The notes beneath the pieces are model-generated. The model did not search any database. It saw nothing but the letters and a program-made list of their open reading frames with translations, and had not been told where the DNA came from. A stretch of 64,000 nucleotides of DNA from assembly GCF_030137545.1 (NCBI RefSeq), contig NZ_JARUVL010000015.1, positions 1 to 64,000 on the forward strand. The letters run 5' to 3'. The number at the start of each line of letters is the position of its first letter. The first letter of the stretch is position 1. A program made the translations under genes and the position numbers. The DNA comes from Virgibacillus sp. LDC-1. GTDB lineage: Bacteria > Bacillota > Bacilli > Bacillales > Amphibacillaceae. Positions 17,101 to 26,660 of this stretch are shown here, one piece after another.

Positions 17101-18621
17101 ATGAATGAGAATACATATTTATCATTAGATGCGACAGCAATGGCACAGCTTATTAAGCAAAAGGAAACGACGCCGAAGGAATTAGCATTACTTGCATATG
17201 CGCAATTGGACAAGGTGAATGATTCCATTCATGCTGTAACACATCAACGGATGGAACAGGTGATGAAGGCGATAGCGAATATCGATCCTACATATGCGCC
17301 ATTTTCAGGTGTGCCAATTTTACTGAAAAATATTTCGCAGGCGATCGAAGGGGAATTGCTTACATCAGGCTCTAAGCTTTTTCAACATTCAATCGCAGAG
17401 CAGGATTCTCATTTTGTACGGAAAATAAGAGAGGCGGGTTTTTCTATGCTTGGACATACAAATACCCCGGAATTTGGCTTGAAAAATATTACCGAACCAA
17501 AGCTCTATGGACCAACAAGGAATCCGTGGAATTTAGCGTATTCACCAGGAGGGTCAAGCGGTGGAGCAGCCGCAGCGATTGCCGCTGGTGTTGTACCATT
17601 AGCCGGAGCAAGTGATGGCGGAGGCTCGATTCGTATCCCTGCATCTTTTTCTGGATTGTTTGGACTAAAGCCAACACGAGGTAGAACACCAGTAGGACCT
17701 GGCACAGGAAGACAGTGGCACGGGGCATCAATCGATTTCGTTCTTAGTCGAACAGTTCGCGATAGCGCAGCCTTGCTTGATGTGCTTCAAGTTATTCAGC
17801 CTGCAGCAGCTTTTCAAACGCCTTTATATCGCGCAGGCTATAAGCAAACATTGGAGCAGCCATTGCCAAAAAAATTGCGCATTGGTTATACGACAGCTTC
17901 GCCAGTCGGGACGCCTGTTTCCGAGGATGCCAAACGAGCGGTTAAAAAAGTGCTGCATTGGTTAGAAGGACAAGGTCATCTTGTGGAAGAAGTGGACAAC
18001 GGAGTGGATGGCATCCAGCTTATGAAAGACTATTATTTAATGAATAGTGGAGAAATAGCTACGTTAGTGGAAGGCTTAGAGCGATCACTTGGTCGAAGTA
18101 TTACCGCAGAAGATGTGGAAATCGAAACATGGGTGCTTAACGAAGCAGGAAAATCCGTTTCTGCGGCAGCCTTTTCAGCGAGTCTAGCTTCATGGGACGT
18201 AGCGGCCGCAAACATGGCTGCTTTTCATGAAACGTATGACTTTTATGTAACACCTGCAACCGCTTATACCGCACCGAAGATTGGTGAATTAACGCACAGT
18301 CCAGAATCAGAAGCACTACTGCAGAAAGAAATCGCCACATCAGATACGGTGAAAAAGCAGGAAGTGATTTGGGATATGTTTTTACCAAGCTTGACGTATA
18401 CCCCGTATACACAGCTTGCCAATTTAACCGGGCAACCAGCAATGTCCGTTCCAGTGTATACATCAGAGGAAGGACTCCCACTTGGTGTGCAATTCATGGC
18501 ACCAAAAGGAATGGAGCACCAACTGCTGCAGCTTGCTTACCAAATGGAGCAAAGTGATATATGGGTAGGGATGAAAGGAAATCCGTACTTTGAAAAACAA
18601 CAAACCTATCATCAGGGATAG
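17101..18621 (+). CDS. Amidase-signature family hydrolase
   Basis: A 506-aa amidase-signature enzyme. The catalytic Lys is in VPILLKNISQ (about residue 79), and the cis-Ser and nucleophile Ser are in SPGGSSGGAAAAIAAG and DGGGSIRIPASFSGLFGLKP. The C-terminal region has the usual NLTGQPAMSVPV. It resembles GatA but has no gatC/gatB neighbours, so a stand-alone amidase acting on small or peptide-derived amides, releasing ammonia, is more likely. It is divergent from the app oligopeptide transporter. GAGGAGGAAG precedes the ATG. Confidence 0.9.
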   Translation: MNENTYLSLDATAMAQLIKQKETTPKELALLAYAQLDKVNDSIHAVTHQRMEQVMKAIANIDPTYAPFSGVPILLKNISQAIEGELLTSGSKLFQHSIAEQDSHFVRKIREAGFSMLGHTNTPEFGLKNITEPKLYGPTRNPWNLAYSPGGSSGGAAAAIAAGVVPLAGASDGGGSIRIPASFSGLFGLKPTRGRTPVGPGTGRQWHGASIDFVLSRTVRDSAALLDVLQVIQPAAAFQTPLYRAGYKQTLEQPLPKKLRIGYTTASPVGTPVSEDAKRAVKKVLHWLEGQGHLVEEVDNGVDGIQLMKDYYLMNSGEIATLVEGLERSLGRSITAEDVEIETWVLNEAGKSVSAAAFSASLASWDVAAANMAAFHETYDFYVTPATAYTAPKIGELTHSPESEALLQKEIATSDTVKKQEVIWDMFLPSLTYTPYTQLANLTGQPAMSVPVYTSEEGLPLGVQFMAPKGMEHQLLQLAYQMEQSDIWVGMKGNPYFEKQQTYHQG

Positions 18622-18646
18622 GGGATAGTCTGAGTTTTTATCGAAT

Positions 18647-18697
18647 GGATCGATTCTTCTTTTCGAGATTGGAAAAGGAGAATCAATCCTTTTTTTG
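18647..18697 (+). terminator. Intrinsic terminator after the amidase gene
   Basis: A long stem, GGATCGATTCTTCTTTT with AAAAGGAGAATCAATCC, is followed by TTTTTTT. Confidence 0.85.
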
Positions 18698-18707
18698 TTG
18701 GGGGATA

Positions 18708-18980
18708 GTTCTCGCTCGAATTTGGGGAGTTTTTGGTCGTTTGGGTTGGAGTCTCGATCGTTTAGAGTGGATTCTTGATCGTTTAGAGTGGATTCTTGAT
18801 CATTTGAGGTAGTTTCTTGATCGTTTAGGTTGGCTCTTGATCGTTTAGGTTGGCTCTCGATCGTTTGGGTTGGATTCTTGATCGTTTAGGGTAGTTTCTC
18901 GATCGTTTGGAGTGGATTCTCGCTCGAATTCGGGTAGTTCTCGCTCGAAAAGAGATCACCCTCGCTCGGATTCAACCAGC
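18708..18980 (+). repeat. 21-bp tandem repeat array 1 (about 13 units)
   Basis: About 13 degenerate tandem copies with a 21-bp period (one or two are 20 bp). The core is TTCTTGATCGTTTAG.GTGG on the plus strand. Edge copies change the core to CTCGCTCGAA. The units are separated by nothing else, so this is not a CRISPR. The same core occurs in inverted orientation in the array at about 24.0-24.4 kb. The rest of the 577-bp gap holds a terminator before it and the likely yeaC promoter region after it. Confidence 0.85.
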
Positions 18981-19199
18981 TCCACCCAACAAAGTGCAGG
19001 TAGTCCTCATTCTAGTTTCCCACACTTTTCTAAATACCTATCAATCTTGCTTGCGGTAGAAGTATATAAATCTACGGAACGGTGCATACTAGTTTTTGAT
19101 AGTTCTTTCATTCATTTACGGTTTTTAGTATAGTTAAAGTAGAATTGTTTGAATGTTTGAAACGGGGATTCATAGAAAACTAAAGGGGCCGATATAAAG

Positions 19200-20159
19200 A
19201 TGCAGGATACCATGATTTATAATGAAAAAGTAGATAAAGTGATTAAAAATATAAATAAAGTGATGATTGGCAAGGAAGACATTGCCATCTTAAGCTTAAC
19301 TGCACTCCTCGCAGAAGGGCATGTTTTACTGGAGGATGTTCCAGGTGTTGGAAAAACGATGCTTGTCCGTACATTGGCGAAATCGCTTGATTGTGATTTT
19401 AAACGTATTCAATTCACCCCAGACCTACTCCCATCAGACGTTACTGGCATCTCTATTTATAATCCAAAGGAAATGGAATTTGAATTTCGCGGTGGTCCAT
19501 TATTAGGAAACATCGTGTTAGCTGATGAAATTAATCGTACCTCTCCAAAAACACAATCCTCTTTATTAGAGGGAATGGAGGAACGGAGTATTACGGTGGA
19601 CGGGAACACGATGCAGCTGAATAAGCCGTTTTTTGTTATGGCGACGCAAAATCCGATTGAATATGAAGGTACATATCCGCTACCAGAAGCGCAGTTAGAT
19701 CGTTTTTTGCTGAAAATGAATATGGGCTATCCATCCATGACTGAAGAGCTTGAAATGTTAGAGCGAATGTCAAGAGAACACCCTATTCATACAATTGAAG
19801 CTGTGATTACGAAGGAAGAGCTCGTCGCGATGCAGGAGGAAGTACAGCGTGTTTATGTGGAACAAAATGTACAGCAGTATATTGTTCAGCTTGTACGAGG
19901 CACACGATCACATGAATCTATCTTTCTAGGTGTTAGCCCCCGTGGATCCATAGCCTTAATGAAAGCAGCAAAGGCATATGCTTACATTAACGGACGCGAT
20001 TTCGTTATTCCGGATGATGTAAAATATCTTGCTCCATTCGTGCTATCACATCGAATTATTGTCCAATCAGATGCACGGTATGAAGGAAAAACAAACGAGG
20101 ATGTTATTCAAAGCATTGTAAAAAACACTTATATCCCAGTGCGAAAGGAATTTAGTTAA
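19200..20159 (+). CDS. yeaC: MoxR-type AAA+ ATPase
   Basis: A 319-aa AAA+ ATPase with Walker A DVPGVGKTM, Walker B VLADEINR, and the MoxR segments TQNPIEYEGTYPLPEAQLDR and GVSPRGSIALMKAAKA. MoxR proteins are chaperone-like ATPases usually encoded beside DUF58 and transglutaminase proteins. Here the stop codon overlaps the start of the DUF58 gene. The block yeaC-yeaD-yebA-guaA has the same order in B. subtilis. The ATG follows AAAGGGGCCG. Confidence 0.92.
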   Translation: MQDTMIYNEKVDKVIKNINKVMIGKEDIAILSLTALLAEGHVLLEDVPGVGKTMLVRTLAKSLDCDFKRIQFTPDLLPSDVTGISIYNPKEMEFEFRGGPLLGNIVLADEINRTSPKTQSSLLEGMEERSITVDGNTMQLNKPFFVMATQNPIEYEGTYPLPEAQLDRFLLKMNMGYPSMTEELEMLERMSREHPIHTIEAVITKEELVAMQEEVQRVYVEQNVQQYIVQLVRGTRSHESIFLGVSPRGSIALMKAAKAYAYINGRDFVIPDDVKYLAPFVLSHRIIVQSDARYEGKTNEDVIQSIVKNTYIPVRKEFS

Positions 20160-21427
20160 TGAAAGACCATTTTCGCTTTGTTGGGAGTTTAGTGCTTCAT
20201 ATCGTTTTAATCATCGCTTTGTTTTCGTTTGCAATGTTTCAAGGAGGATTTACAAGCTGGTTTTTATTTTATAGCTTTCTCCCTATATCCATCTATCATC
20301 TTGCATTACTTTTTTATCCAATTAAAAGGTGGCGGGTGGAAAGAAAGCAATTGCAGCATATGGTAAGAGCTGGAGGTCATGTACCTATACATGTGCAGAT
20401 CTCCCGAAAGCTTCCTTTTCCACTATTTTATTGTGTTTGTGAAGAACTGTTACCTCCAACGTTAAATAAACTGGATACCCGCAAAGAAAAATATGTGTAT
20501 TTGCATCAACCACAAAAACTACAAGTAAGACGCAGAATCAAAAAAATGATATTTCCGTGGTTCCGTCGACAGATTCGTCTCTCGTATGAACTGCAGCATA
20601 TTCCGCGAGGGGTGCATCAGCTCCAAGCAATTCGGATATCGATTGGCGATGTGTTTGGCTTTGTTAAAAAAGAGCATGTTTTTTTATTGGAGGATGAGCT
20701 GATCGCTTTTCCAAATGAACGACCACTGCAATTAGCAGAAAAACTAACAAGCTTTCAGCAAGGCACAGCATCCTCACTCGCATTTAATTTAAAGAATACA
20801 AATGTTGCCTCGGGAATTCGTGAATATATTCCAGGGGATCGTTTTTCTTGGATCGATTGGAAGCAAACGGCGAAGAAAAATGTGGTAATGACGAAGGAGT
20901 TTGAGCAAGAAAAAAGTGAAGACACGTTAATTGTGCTGGATGGCTGTTATCATGAACGATTCAATGCATTAGCTTTTGAAGCGGCAATCGAATTAACGAT
21001 TTCTTTAATCGGAGCGATTCAACAAAAATCCTCTCAAGTAGGGCTTCTATCCATTACGAGTGAAACAGTTTTCTTTCCCGTGCAGCACGATCCAACAAAG
21101 CGCGAAGGCATTCAGCAGCATTTAACTCGGATTGAAGCAAATGGAGAGCGTCATTTTGCGGAGCAATTAAAACAAGAGCTTGTCCGTATCCCGGGAACCA
21201 ATTCGCTTGTAATTGTTACTACCAATCTCGATCATGCATTATCAAGCTTTCTTCAAAAAATAAAGCAACGAAAACGAAAGGTCCATGTTTTCTTTATTGA
21301 TGCGGAAGTGAATATTCGAGATGAACAATATAACGCAGTGCAACAGCTCCAATTGCAGGATATCCATATCCACATATTGACGGAAAAAGAGCTTTTGCAA
21401 AGTCCGATTGAGGTGAATACATGGTGA
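20159..21427 (+). CDS. yeaD: DUF58 family protein
   Basis: A 422-aa protein. Two N-terminal membrane helices (about residues 7-25 and 30-50) are followed by a long soluble region with the DUF58 signature SGIREYIPGDRFSWIDWKQT (about residues 219-238) and a von Willebrand A-like tail (LIVLDG). Members typically work with MoxR ATPases in cell-envelope processes. It overlaps yeaC by one base and yebA by seven, so translation is coupled across all three genes. Confidence 0.9.
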   Translation: MKDHFRFVGSLVLHIVLIIALFSFAMFQGGFTSWFLFYSFLPISIYHLALLFYPIKRWRVERKQLQHMVRAGGHVPIHVQISRKLPFPLFYCVCEELLPPTLNKLDTRKEKYVYLHQPQKLQVRRRIKKMIFPWFRRQIRLSYELQHIPRGVHQLQAIRISIGDVFGFVKKEHVFLLEDELIAFPNERPLQLAEKLTSFQQGTASSLAFNLKNTNVASGIREYIPGDRFSWIDWKQTAKKNVVMTKEFEQEKSEDTLIVLDGCYHERFNALAFEAAIELTISLIGAIQQKSSQVGLLSITSETVFFPVQHDPTKREGIQQHLTRIEANGERHFAEQLKQELVRIPGTNSLVIVTTNLDHALSSFLQKIKQRKRKVHVFFIDAEVNIRDEQYNAVQQLQLQDIHIHILTEKELLQSPIEVNTW

Positions 21428-23622
21428 AGCAAGATCAAAACGAGATCCCATTTTTATATGCCTTCATAATGTATGTTTTAGGGCTGCTCCTTTTCTTAGA
21501 GTGGTTATACCCGATTGGACAAATTACAGACACGAGTAATATGAATTTGTTCCTAGTTTATGCGTTGTTTTGCTTTGTTATATCCTTGCTGCAAACGAGA
21601 TGGTGGCTCTCTTTTTTATTAAAAGGATTTGGAATGCTATTTATCATTCAGGCGCTGTTTTTTGAGTCTTCTTTTTTTAGCATGGACTGGATGCTTTATA
21701 TGGTAGATGATTTTCAATGGAATGTGGAAGCATTGTTTTCGCAACGCTGGTATGAATTGACGCCACTGTTTCGAAGCGCGCTATTTCTAGTGCTTATTTG
21801 GTTAATGAGTTATTTAATTCATTATTGGTTTGTTGTCGTAAAACGGATTCTACTTTTTGTAATATTGACATTTATCTATTTGGCAGTGCTAGATACGTTT
21901 ACAGCGTATAAAGTAGGATTATCGATTATTCGACCATTTGTCCTTGCATTTATTGCATTAGGCTTATCCAACTTTTTTCGTGTACTTTATGATGAAGGCA
22001 TTCGCTATGCATGGGCGCGAAAAAATCCGCGCTGGATCATACCGATAATTGTAACGGTTTTAGCTGCTTCCATTATCGGTGTTTCCGCACCAAAATTTGG
22101 CCCACAATGGTCTGACCCGGTCCCGTATATCCAAGCGGTAACAGGATATGGGAATGGAAGTGGAGGAACGGTACAAAAGGTTGGTTATGGTGAGGACGAT
22201 TCACGCTTAGGTGGATCATTTGTACAGGATGATACCGTTGTCTTCCAAGCGAAAGTGAATGAAAAGCATTATTGGCGAATCGAATCAAAGGATATTTATA
22301 CCGGAAAAGGCTGGGAAAGGTCAGAGGAGCTTGCTTACATGGAACAAACGAATAGCCTTTCTTACAACTCCTTTTCACAGCAGGTAGAAACAGAAGCATT
22401 AGAAGGGGAAGTTGAATTTGCAGAACCATTAAAAATCAAAAAGCTGCTCTATCCTTATGGAACGGAAAAGGTGGAAGTAGATACTAATGTACGTTTGCTA
22501 GTAGATGAAGAGCTCGGTGAAGCACGAACGCAAATAAATGGTAAAGATATAAGCTTAAAAGGCTACAAGCTGCAATACAATCACCCTTCTTTTCCAATAG
22601 AATTAATGAAGGAGTCTTTTCCGAATGATTCGGGCGATGCAGAGATGCGAAAACGTTATCTGCAATTGCCAGAAACGCTTCCAGATCGCGTGTATGAGCT
22701 AGCAGCGGACATTACAAGTGACGACTATAATCGCTATGATAAAGTACGATCAGTGGAAAAGTATTTTAGTAGGAATGGATTTGTCTATCAAATTAGCGAT
22801 GTACCAGTTCCTAGTAAGGATCAAGATTATGTTGATCAGTTTTTATTCGATTCGCAACTCGGGTATTGTGATAACTATTCCACCTCCATGGTAGTAATGC
22901 TGCGTACACTCGGAATTCCTGCAAGATGGGTAAAAGGATTTACAAGCGGGGAGCGCATCGAGAGGGGAGCCTCTACCGGGAAGGAATTTGACGTGTATGA
23001 GGTCACCAACAAAAATGCCCATTCTTGGGTAGAGGTTTATTTTCCAAAGGTTGGCTGGGTACCATTTGAACCGACACAAGGCTTTTCTAACTTAGCAGAA
23101 TTTGATGTTAGTACAGGTACAAGTTCAACAGATGATACGTTAGATGCACCAGAAACAGAAACAAATCCTCAGGAACAACAAGAAAATATCAAGAAAAAAG
23201 AAGAAGAAAAAGCAGTAGAAGCATCAAGCAGTGCAACGAAGGAAAAGAATCCATTCTCGATGAATCTGTTTGTTTATGCCGGGATTGTTATGCTGCTCGG
23301 AGTAACATTTATGTTATATCGTCACCGTTTCCAGCTGCAGACCGCTTTTATCGAACGAAAGCTTATGCAAAATCCAGACGCACAAACCTACCAAGAAGCA
23401 TATCATCATTTGTTAAAGCTGTTAAAACGAAATGGTATCCCACGCGATAGTGATCAGACGCTAAGAGAATATGCAAAACGAATTGACATACGCTATGACA
23501 CAGATTCAATGGGGCAATTAACGAATGTATATGAACGAATGCTTTATAATAATGAAAAAAATAAAAGCACAACAGAAATCACACAATTATGGAAAAATTT
23601 AATTAAACGAATTATGGGTTGA
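21421..23622 (+). CDS. yebA: Transglutaminase-like membrane protein (TgpA family)
   Basis: A 733-aa protein. About six N-terminal transmembrane helices (to about residue 225) precede an extracytoplasmic domain with a transglutaminase-like core: Cys in QLGYCDNYSTSMVVMLRTLG, His in NAHSWVEVYFP and an acidic residue in VPFEPTQGF, where many homologues have Asp. One more helix (near 617-637) leads to a DUF4129-like cytoplasmic tail. It is the third gene of the coupled unit with MoxR and DUF58 proteins. The substrate is unknown. No strong terminator follows. Confidence 0.9.
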   Translation: MVKQDQNEIPFLYAFIMYVLGLLLFLEWLYPIGQITDTSNMNLFLVYALFCFVISLLQTRWWLSFLLKGFGMLFIIQALFFESSFFSMDWMLYMVDDFQWNVEALFSQRWYELTPLFRSALFLVLIWLMSYLIHYWFVVVKRILLFVILTFIYLAVLDTFTAYKVGLSIIRPFVLAFIALGLSNFFRVLYDEGIRYAWARKNPRWIIPIIVTVLAASIIGVSAPKFGPQWSDPVPYIQAVTGYGNGSGGTVQKVGYGEDDSRLGGSFVQDDTVVFQAKVNEKHYWRIESKDIYTGKGWERSEELAYMEQTNSLSYNSFSQQVETEALEGEVEFAEPLKIKKLLYPYGTEKVEVDTNVRLLVDEELGEARTQINGKDISLKGYKLQYNHPSFPIELMKESFPNDSGDAEMRKRYLQLPETLPDRVYELAADITSDDYNRYDKVRSVEKYFSRNGFVYQISDVPVPSKDQDYVDQFLFDSQLGYCDNYSTSMVVMLRTLGIPARWVKGFTSGERIERGASTGKEFDVYEVTNKNAHSWVEVYFPKVGWVPFEPTQGFSNLAEFDVSTGTSSTDDTLDAPETETNPQEQQENIKKKEEEKAVEASSSATKEKNPFSMNLFVYAGIVMLLGVTFMLYRHRFQLQTAFIERKLMQNPDAQTYQEAYHHLLKLLKRNGIPRDSDQTLREYAKRIDIRYDTDSMGQLTNVYERMLYNNEKNKSTTEITQLWKNLIKRIMG

Positions 23623-23683
23623 CCAAGCCTGCATTGGTTAGTAAAATAAGTAGCATTAAAAGCTATAAAAAATATATGTTGCC

Positions 23684-23752
23684 GTTCGTATATCCTTGAT
23701 AATAAGGTTCAAGAGTCTCTACCGGGGCGCCGTAAATGCCCTGACTATGAAG
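23684..23752 (+). ncRNA. Guanine-type purine riboswitch aptamer upstream of guaA
   Basis: The purine-aptamer conserved core is present: GTCTCTACC in J2/3, the L3 sequence CCGTAAATG and the 3' GACTATG. The C in GACTATG (position 74 of the xpt aptamer) marks guanine rather than adenine specificity. P1 can pair TTCGTAT with CTATGAA. A terminator hairpin follows directly. The nearest downstream gene is guaA, about 745 bp away with a repeat array between. No PurR box is evident upstream. Confidence 0.85.
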
Positions 23753-23805
23753 GCAGATTTATTTAGGTATAACTAGATTTAGTAAACCTGGATTTCTGCC
23801 TTTTT
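23751..23805 (+). terminator. Riboswitch expression-platform terminator
   Basis: GGCAGATTTATTTAGGT pairs imperfectly with ACCTGGATTTCTGCC, followed by TTTTTGT. It begins at the 3' side of P1, as expected for ligand-induced termination. Confidence 0.7.
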
Positions 23806-23903
23806 GTACTTTTCCGTATGGTAGAGCTGCAAAGAGAGAGAAATGCAGGTTTTTTCATGTAAGCATGCGATGTGAGCGACCCGCGAATTAGTGAGTAGTA
23901 TGT

Positions 23904-23931
23904 TCCACAGCGTTTTGTGTAAAACTGTGGA
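23904..23931. other. Perfect-arm hairpin in the guaA leader
   Basis: TCCACAG-CG-TTTT, loop GTGT, AAAA-CTGTGGA: an 11-bp stem with a 2-nt bulge and no T-run. It lies between the riboswitch terminator and the repeat array. Role unknown. Confidence 0.45.
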
Positions 23932-24027
23932 GAAGCAGGTTGGATGATAGCGGGAGTCCATGTTCAAGATACGGAAGCGGCGAGACCCAGCGAAGGATAA
24001 CGCTTCGAATATAGGCGTGAAACGCGG

Positions 24028-24363
24028 AAACGATCAAGAATTGGGTTGAAACGATCAAGAAATGGCCGAATTCGATCAAGAATCGGGCTCAAACGATCGA
24101 GAAATGGCCGAATTCGATCAAGAAATGGGCTGAAACGATCAAGAAATGGCTGAATTCGATCAGGAATTGGGTTGAAACGATCAAGAAATGGCCGAATTCG
24201 ATCAAGAATCGGGCTCAAACGATCGAGAAATGGCCGAATTCGATCAAGAAATGGGCTGAAACGATCAAGAAATGGCCGAACTCGATCAAGAATAGCGCTC
24301 AAACGATCGAGAACAGCCTAAACTCGATCAAGAAATCCCCAAAGTTGATCGGCAAATTCGCTT
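24028..24363 (-). repeat. 21-bp tandem repeat array 2 (about 16 units), inverted relative to array 1
   Basis: About 16 tandem 21-bp units around CGATCAAGAA on the plus strand (TTCTTGATCG on the minus strand). Unit tails alternate between ATGGCCGA and a GGG(C/T)T(C/G) type. Units 1-6 and 7-12 are almost identical in order, so a 126-bp block has been duplicated. The core equals that of the array at 18.7-19.0 kb but in opposite orientation. Because 21 is a multiple of three, the array keeps frames open, which explains a spurious repetitive open frame on the minus strand. Confidence 0.9.
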
Positions 24364-24497
24364 TAGTCTCAATCAAGATGACGCTGAAGCGCTTCGGAAA
24401 TTATCGGAAACAGCGTGATTTACACATTATGAAAGAGGTACAAATGGCTAACATAGTTTCATTTATTTTATAAATACATTCAGTTAGGAGCAATACA

Positions 24498-26033
24498 ATG
24501 GACAACAACGAAATGATTTTAGTTCTCGATTTTGGCAGCCAATATAATCAATTAATTACAAGAAGGATTCGTGAGTTTGGTGTGTATAGTGAGCTTCATT
24601 CCCACAAGCTAACAGCGGAAGAAATAAAGAAAATCAATCCAACAGGAATCATTCTATCTGGTGGCCCGTACAGTGTTTACGATGAAAATAGCTTTCGTCC
24701 AGATGAAGCTATTTTTGACCTAGGCATTCCAGTGTTAGGAATTTGCTACGGGATGCAACTAATGGCGCTGCATCATGGTGGAAAAGTAGAAAAAGCGAAA
24801 AACCGCGAATATGGAAAAGCACTAATTGATGTAAAAGAAGATGTAATTTTATTTGATAACACTCCAAAGCAGCAAACGGTATGGATGAGCCATGGTGATA
24901 AAGTTGTAGAAGCGCCTGCGACTTTCCGTGTCGATGCAACGAGTCCTTCTACACCAATTGCGGCAATGAGCAATACGGAAAAACAATTGTATGGAGTACA
25001 ATTCCATCCAGAGGTTCGTCATTCAGAATACGGCAATCACTTGCTCCGCCAATTTGTATTTGATGTATGCCAATGCGCTGGCGACTGGACAATGGAAAAC
25101 TTCATCGACATGGAAATCAAGAAAATTCAAGAACAAGTCGGCGACCGCAAAGTATTATGTGCATTAAGTGGTGGTGTTGATTCATCTGTTGTTGCGGTAC
25201 TTATCCATAAAGCAATTGGCGATCAGCTTACATGTATTTTTGTTGATCATGGTTTACTACGCAAAAATGAAGCGGACGAAGTGATGAAAGTATTCGGTGA
25301 TGATTTCCATATGCGTGTTATTAAGGTAGATGCAAAAGATCGCTTCCTTTCAAAGCTAAAAGGCGTAGACGATCCAGAGAAAAAACGTAAAATAATCGGC
25401 AACGAATTTATTTATGTGTTTGATGATGAGGCAGCGAAGTTAAAGGATATTGACTTCCTAGCACAAGGAACACTTTATACGGATATTATTGAAAGTGGAA
25501 CGGAAACTGCGCAAACAATCAAGTCCCATCATAATGTTGGTGGATTACCAGAGGATATGCAATTCCAATTAATCGAGCCACTAAACACTTTATTCAAGGA
25601 TGAAGTAAGAGAGCTTGGAAGTCAGCTTGGAATTCCAGATCATATTGTATGGCGTCAGCCGTTCCCAGGTCCAGGTCTTGCGATTCGAGTGCTTGGTGAG
25701 GTAACAGAAGAAAAACTGGAGATTGTTCGTGAATCAGATGCAATTCTTCGTGAGGAAATTGCCGCTGCAGGTCTTGACCGCGATATTTGGCAGTACTTTA
25801 CGGTGCTTCCGAATATTCGAAGCGTTGGTGTGATGGGTGATGCAAGAACGTATGATTACACAATTGGCATTCGTGCGGTAACATCGATTGACGGCATGAC
25901 ATCTGACTGGGCTCGAATCCCATGGGATGTACTAGAAAGAATTTCAACCCGTCTCGTCAACGATGTAGCTCATATTAATCGGGTGGTGTATGACGTAACG
26001 TCGAAGCCGCCTGCGACGATTGAGTGGGAATAA
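24498..26033 (+). CDS. guaA: GMP synthase (glutamine-hydrolysing)
   Basis: A 511-aa enzyme converting XMP to GMP. The N-terminal class I glutaminase domain keeps its nucleophile Cys in [10 protein letters not shown] and the His-x-Glu in [10 protein letters not shown]. The ATP-pyrophosphatase domain has the P-loop [13 protein letters not shown]. The C-terminal dimerisation domain ends KPPATIEWE. Its intact glutaminase contrasts with the purine operon in this window. TTAGGAGC precedes the ATG. A guanine riboswitch lies far upstream, and a strong terminator follows. Confidence 0.98.
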   Translation: MDNNEMILVLDFGSQYNQLITRRIREFGVYSELHSHKLTAEEIKKINPTGIILSGGPYSVYDENSFRPDEAIFDLGIPVLGICYGMQLMALHHGGKVEKAKNREYGKALIDVKEDVILFDNTPKQQTVWMSHGDKVVEAPATFRVDATSPSTPIAAMSNTEKQLYGVQFHPEVRHSEYGNHLLRQFVFDVCQCAGDWTMENFIDMEIKKIQEQVGDRKVLCALSGGVDSSVVAVLIHKAIGDQLTCIFVDHGLLRKNEADEVMKVFGDDFHMRVIKVDAKDRFLSKLKGVDDPEKKRKIIGNEFIYVFDDEAAKLKDIDFLAQGTLYTDIIESGTETAQTIKSHHNVGGLPEDMQFQLIEPLNTLFKDEVRELGSQLGIPDHIVWRQPFPGPGLAIRVLGEVTEEKLEIVRESDAILREEIAAAGLDRDIWQYFTVLPNIRSVGVMGDARTYDYTIGIRAVTSIDGMTSDWARIPWDVLERISTRLVNDVAHINRVVYDVTSKPPATIEWE

Positions 26034-26040
26034 TAGAAGA

Positions 26041-26083
26041 AGAGCTGAAAACCTTTATTTAATGGGTTTTCAAGCTCTTTTTT
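26041..26083 (+). terminator. Intrinsic terminator after guaA
   Basis: AGAGCTGAAAACC pairs with GGGTTTTCAAGCTCT, followed by a T-run. Confidence 0.88.
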
Positions 26084-26099
26084 GCGCTACTAAATAGAT

Positions 26100-26453
26100 T
26101 TGATCGTTGACGAATAGTAGTTGAATGCGATTGAAATAATTCGCAGTGTGGACATTTATGATACGGGAAAAGAAGCATTGACAGGAAATGGGATCTTTAG
26201 GTACTTTATTTGATGCGTTATTTATTCCTATTGGAACTAAAGTAAGTCAAAATGAGCAGCTGAATATTAACTTTGTCCACGGTGAATTGACTAAACTTAT
26301 GCAAGATACAATATAATTCACCAACCATGAAAGACACACTAGGAGTTTTTATACAGCCTGATATAGACGCTTCAAAAATGGTATAATAAAAATTCGAAAT
26401 ACTTAGCTAATTTTAAATAGGGTTTTAGGGTTTAATTAATATACTTAAATTTA
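26100..26453 (+). other. AT-rich stretch without an intact gene
   Basis: No complete gene is visible. Short frames such as one from about 26189 (about 42 codons, starting MGSLGTLFDALFIPIG) may be decayed coding sequence but match no family I recognise. The stretch leads into a degraded redoxin/ABC relic pair. Confidence 0.4.
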
Positions 26454-26648
26454 TTGATTGATGATAATAATACTATTTATATTAGGTCCAATCAGATTAC
26501 TTCTTTATATATTATAAGAAATGTACCTCGCGGTGTACTTATTGATGAGAATGGCAATATTATATTCAGCAATTATATAAAGCATATTAATGTTTTGAAT
26601 AATACGCTGCTAAACGAGAAAAACGTGAGAAAATCAATTCTAGTATAA
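26454..26648 (+). pseudogene. Fragment resembling the C-terminal end of a thioredoxin-like (redoxin) protein
   Basis: A 64-codon frame starting at TTG without a ribosome binding site. The segment YIIRNVPRGVLIDENGNII resembles the conserved strand and turn of TlpA-like redoxins (V-P-x-x-x-L-I-D-x-x-G-x-I). The CxxC domain that should precede it is absent, so it is probably the tail of a gene whose front has been deleted. It is 12 bp from an ABC ATPase remnant; redoxin plus ABC pairs are known from bacteriocin export and immunity loci. Low certainty. Confidence 0.35.
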
Positions 26649-26660
26649 GGGGGAATAGTA

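Noticed and set aside
23964-24302. 112-codon minus-strand frame encoding a repetitive FLDRF/ILDRI peptide
   Set aside because: It is a by-product of the 21-bp repeat (a multiple of three keeps frames open); no ribosome binding site and no non-repeat domain.
24028-24363. CRISPR array
   Set aside because: Units are contiguous and degenerate with no unique spacers, 21-bp period, and no cas genes nearby.
26189-26317. About 42-codon frame starting MGSLGTLFDALF
   Set aside because: No ribosome binding site and no family recognised; listed only as possible decayed sequence.
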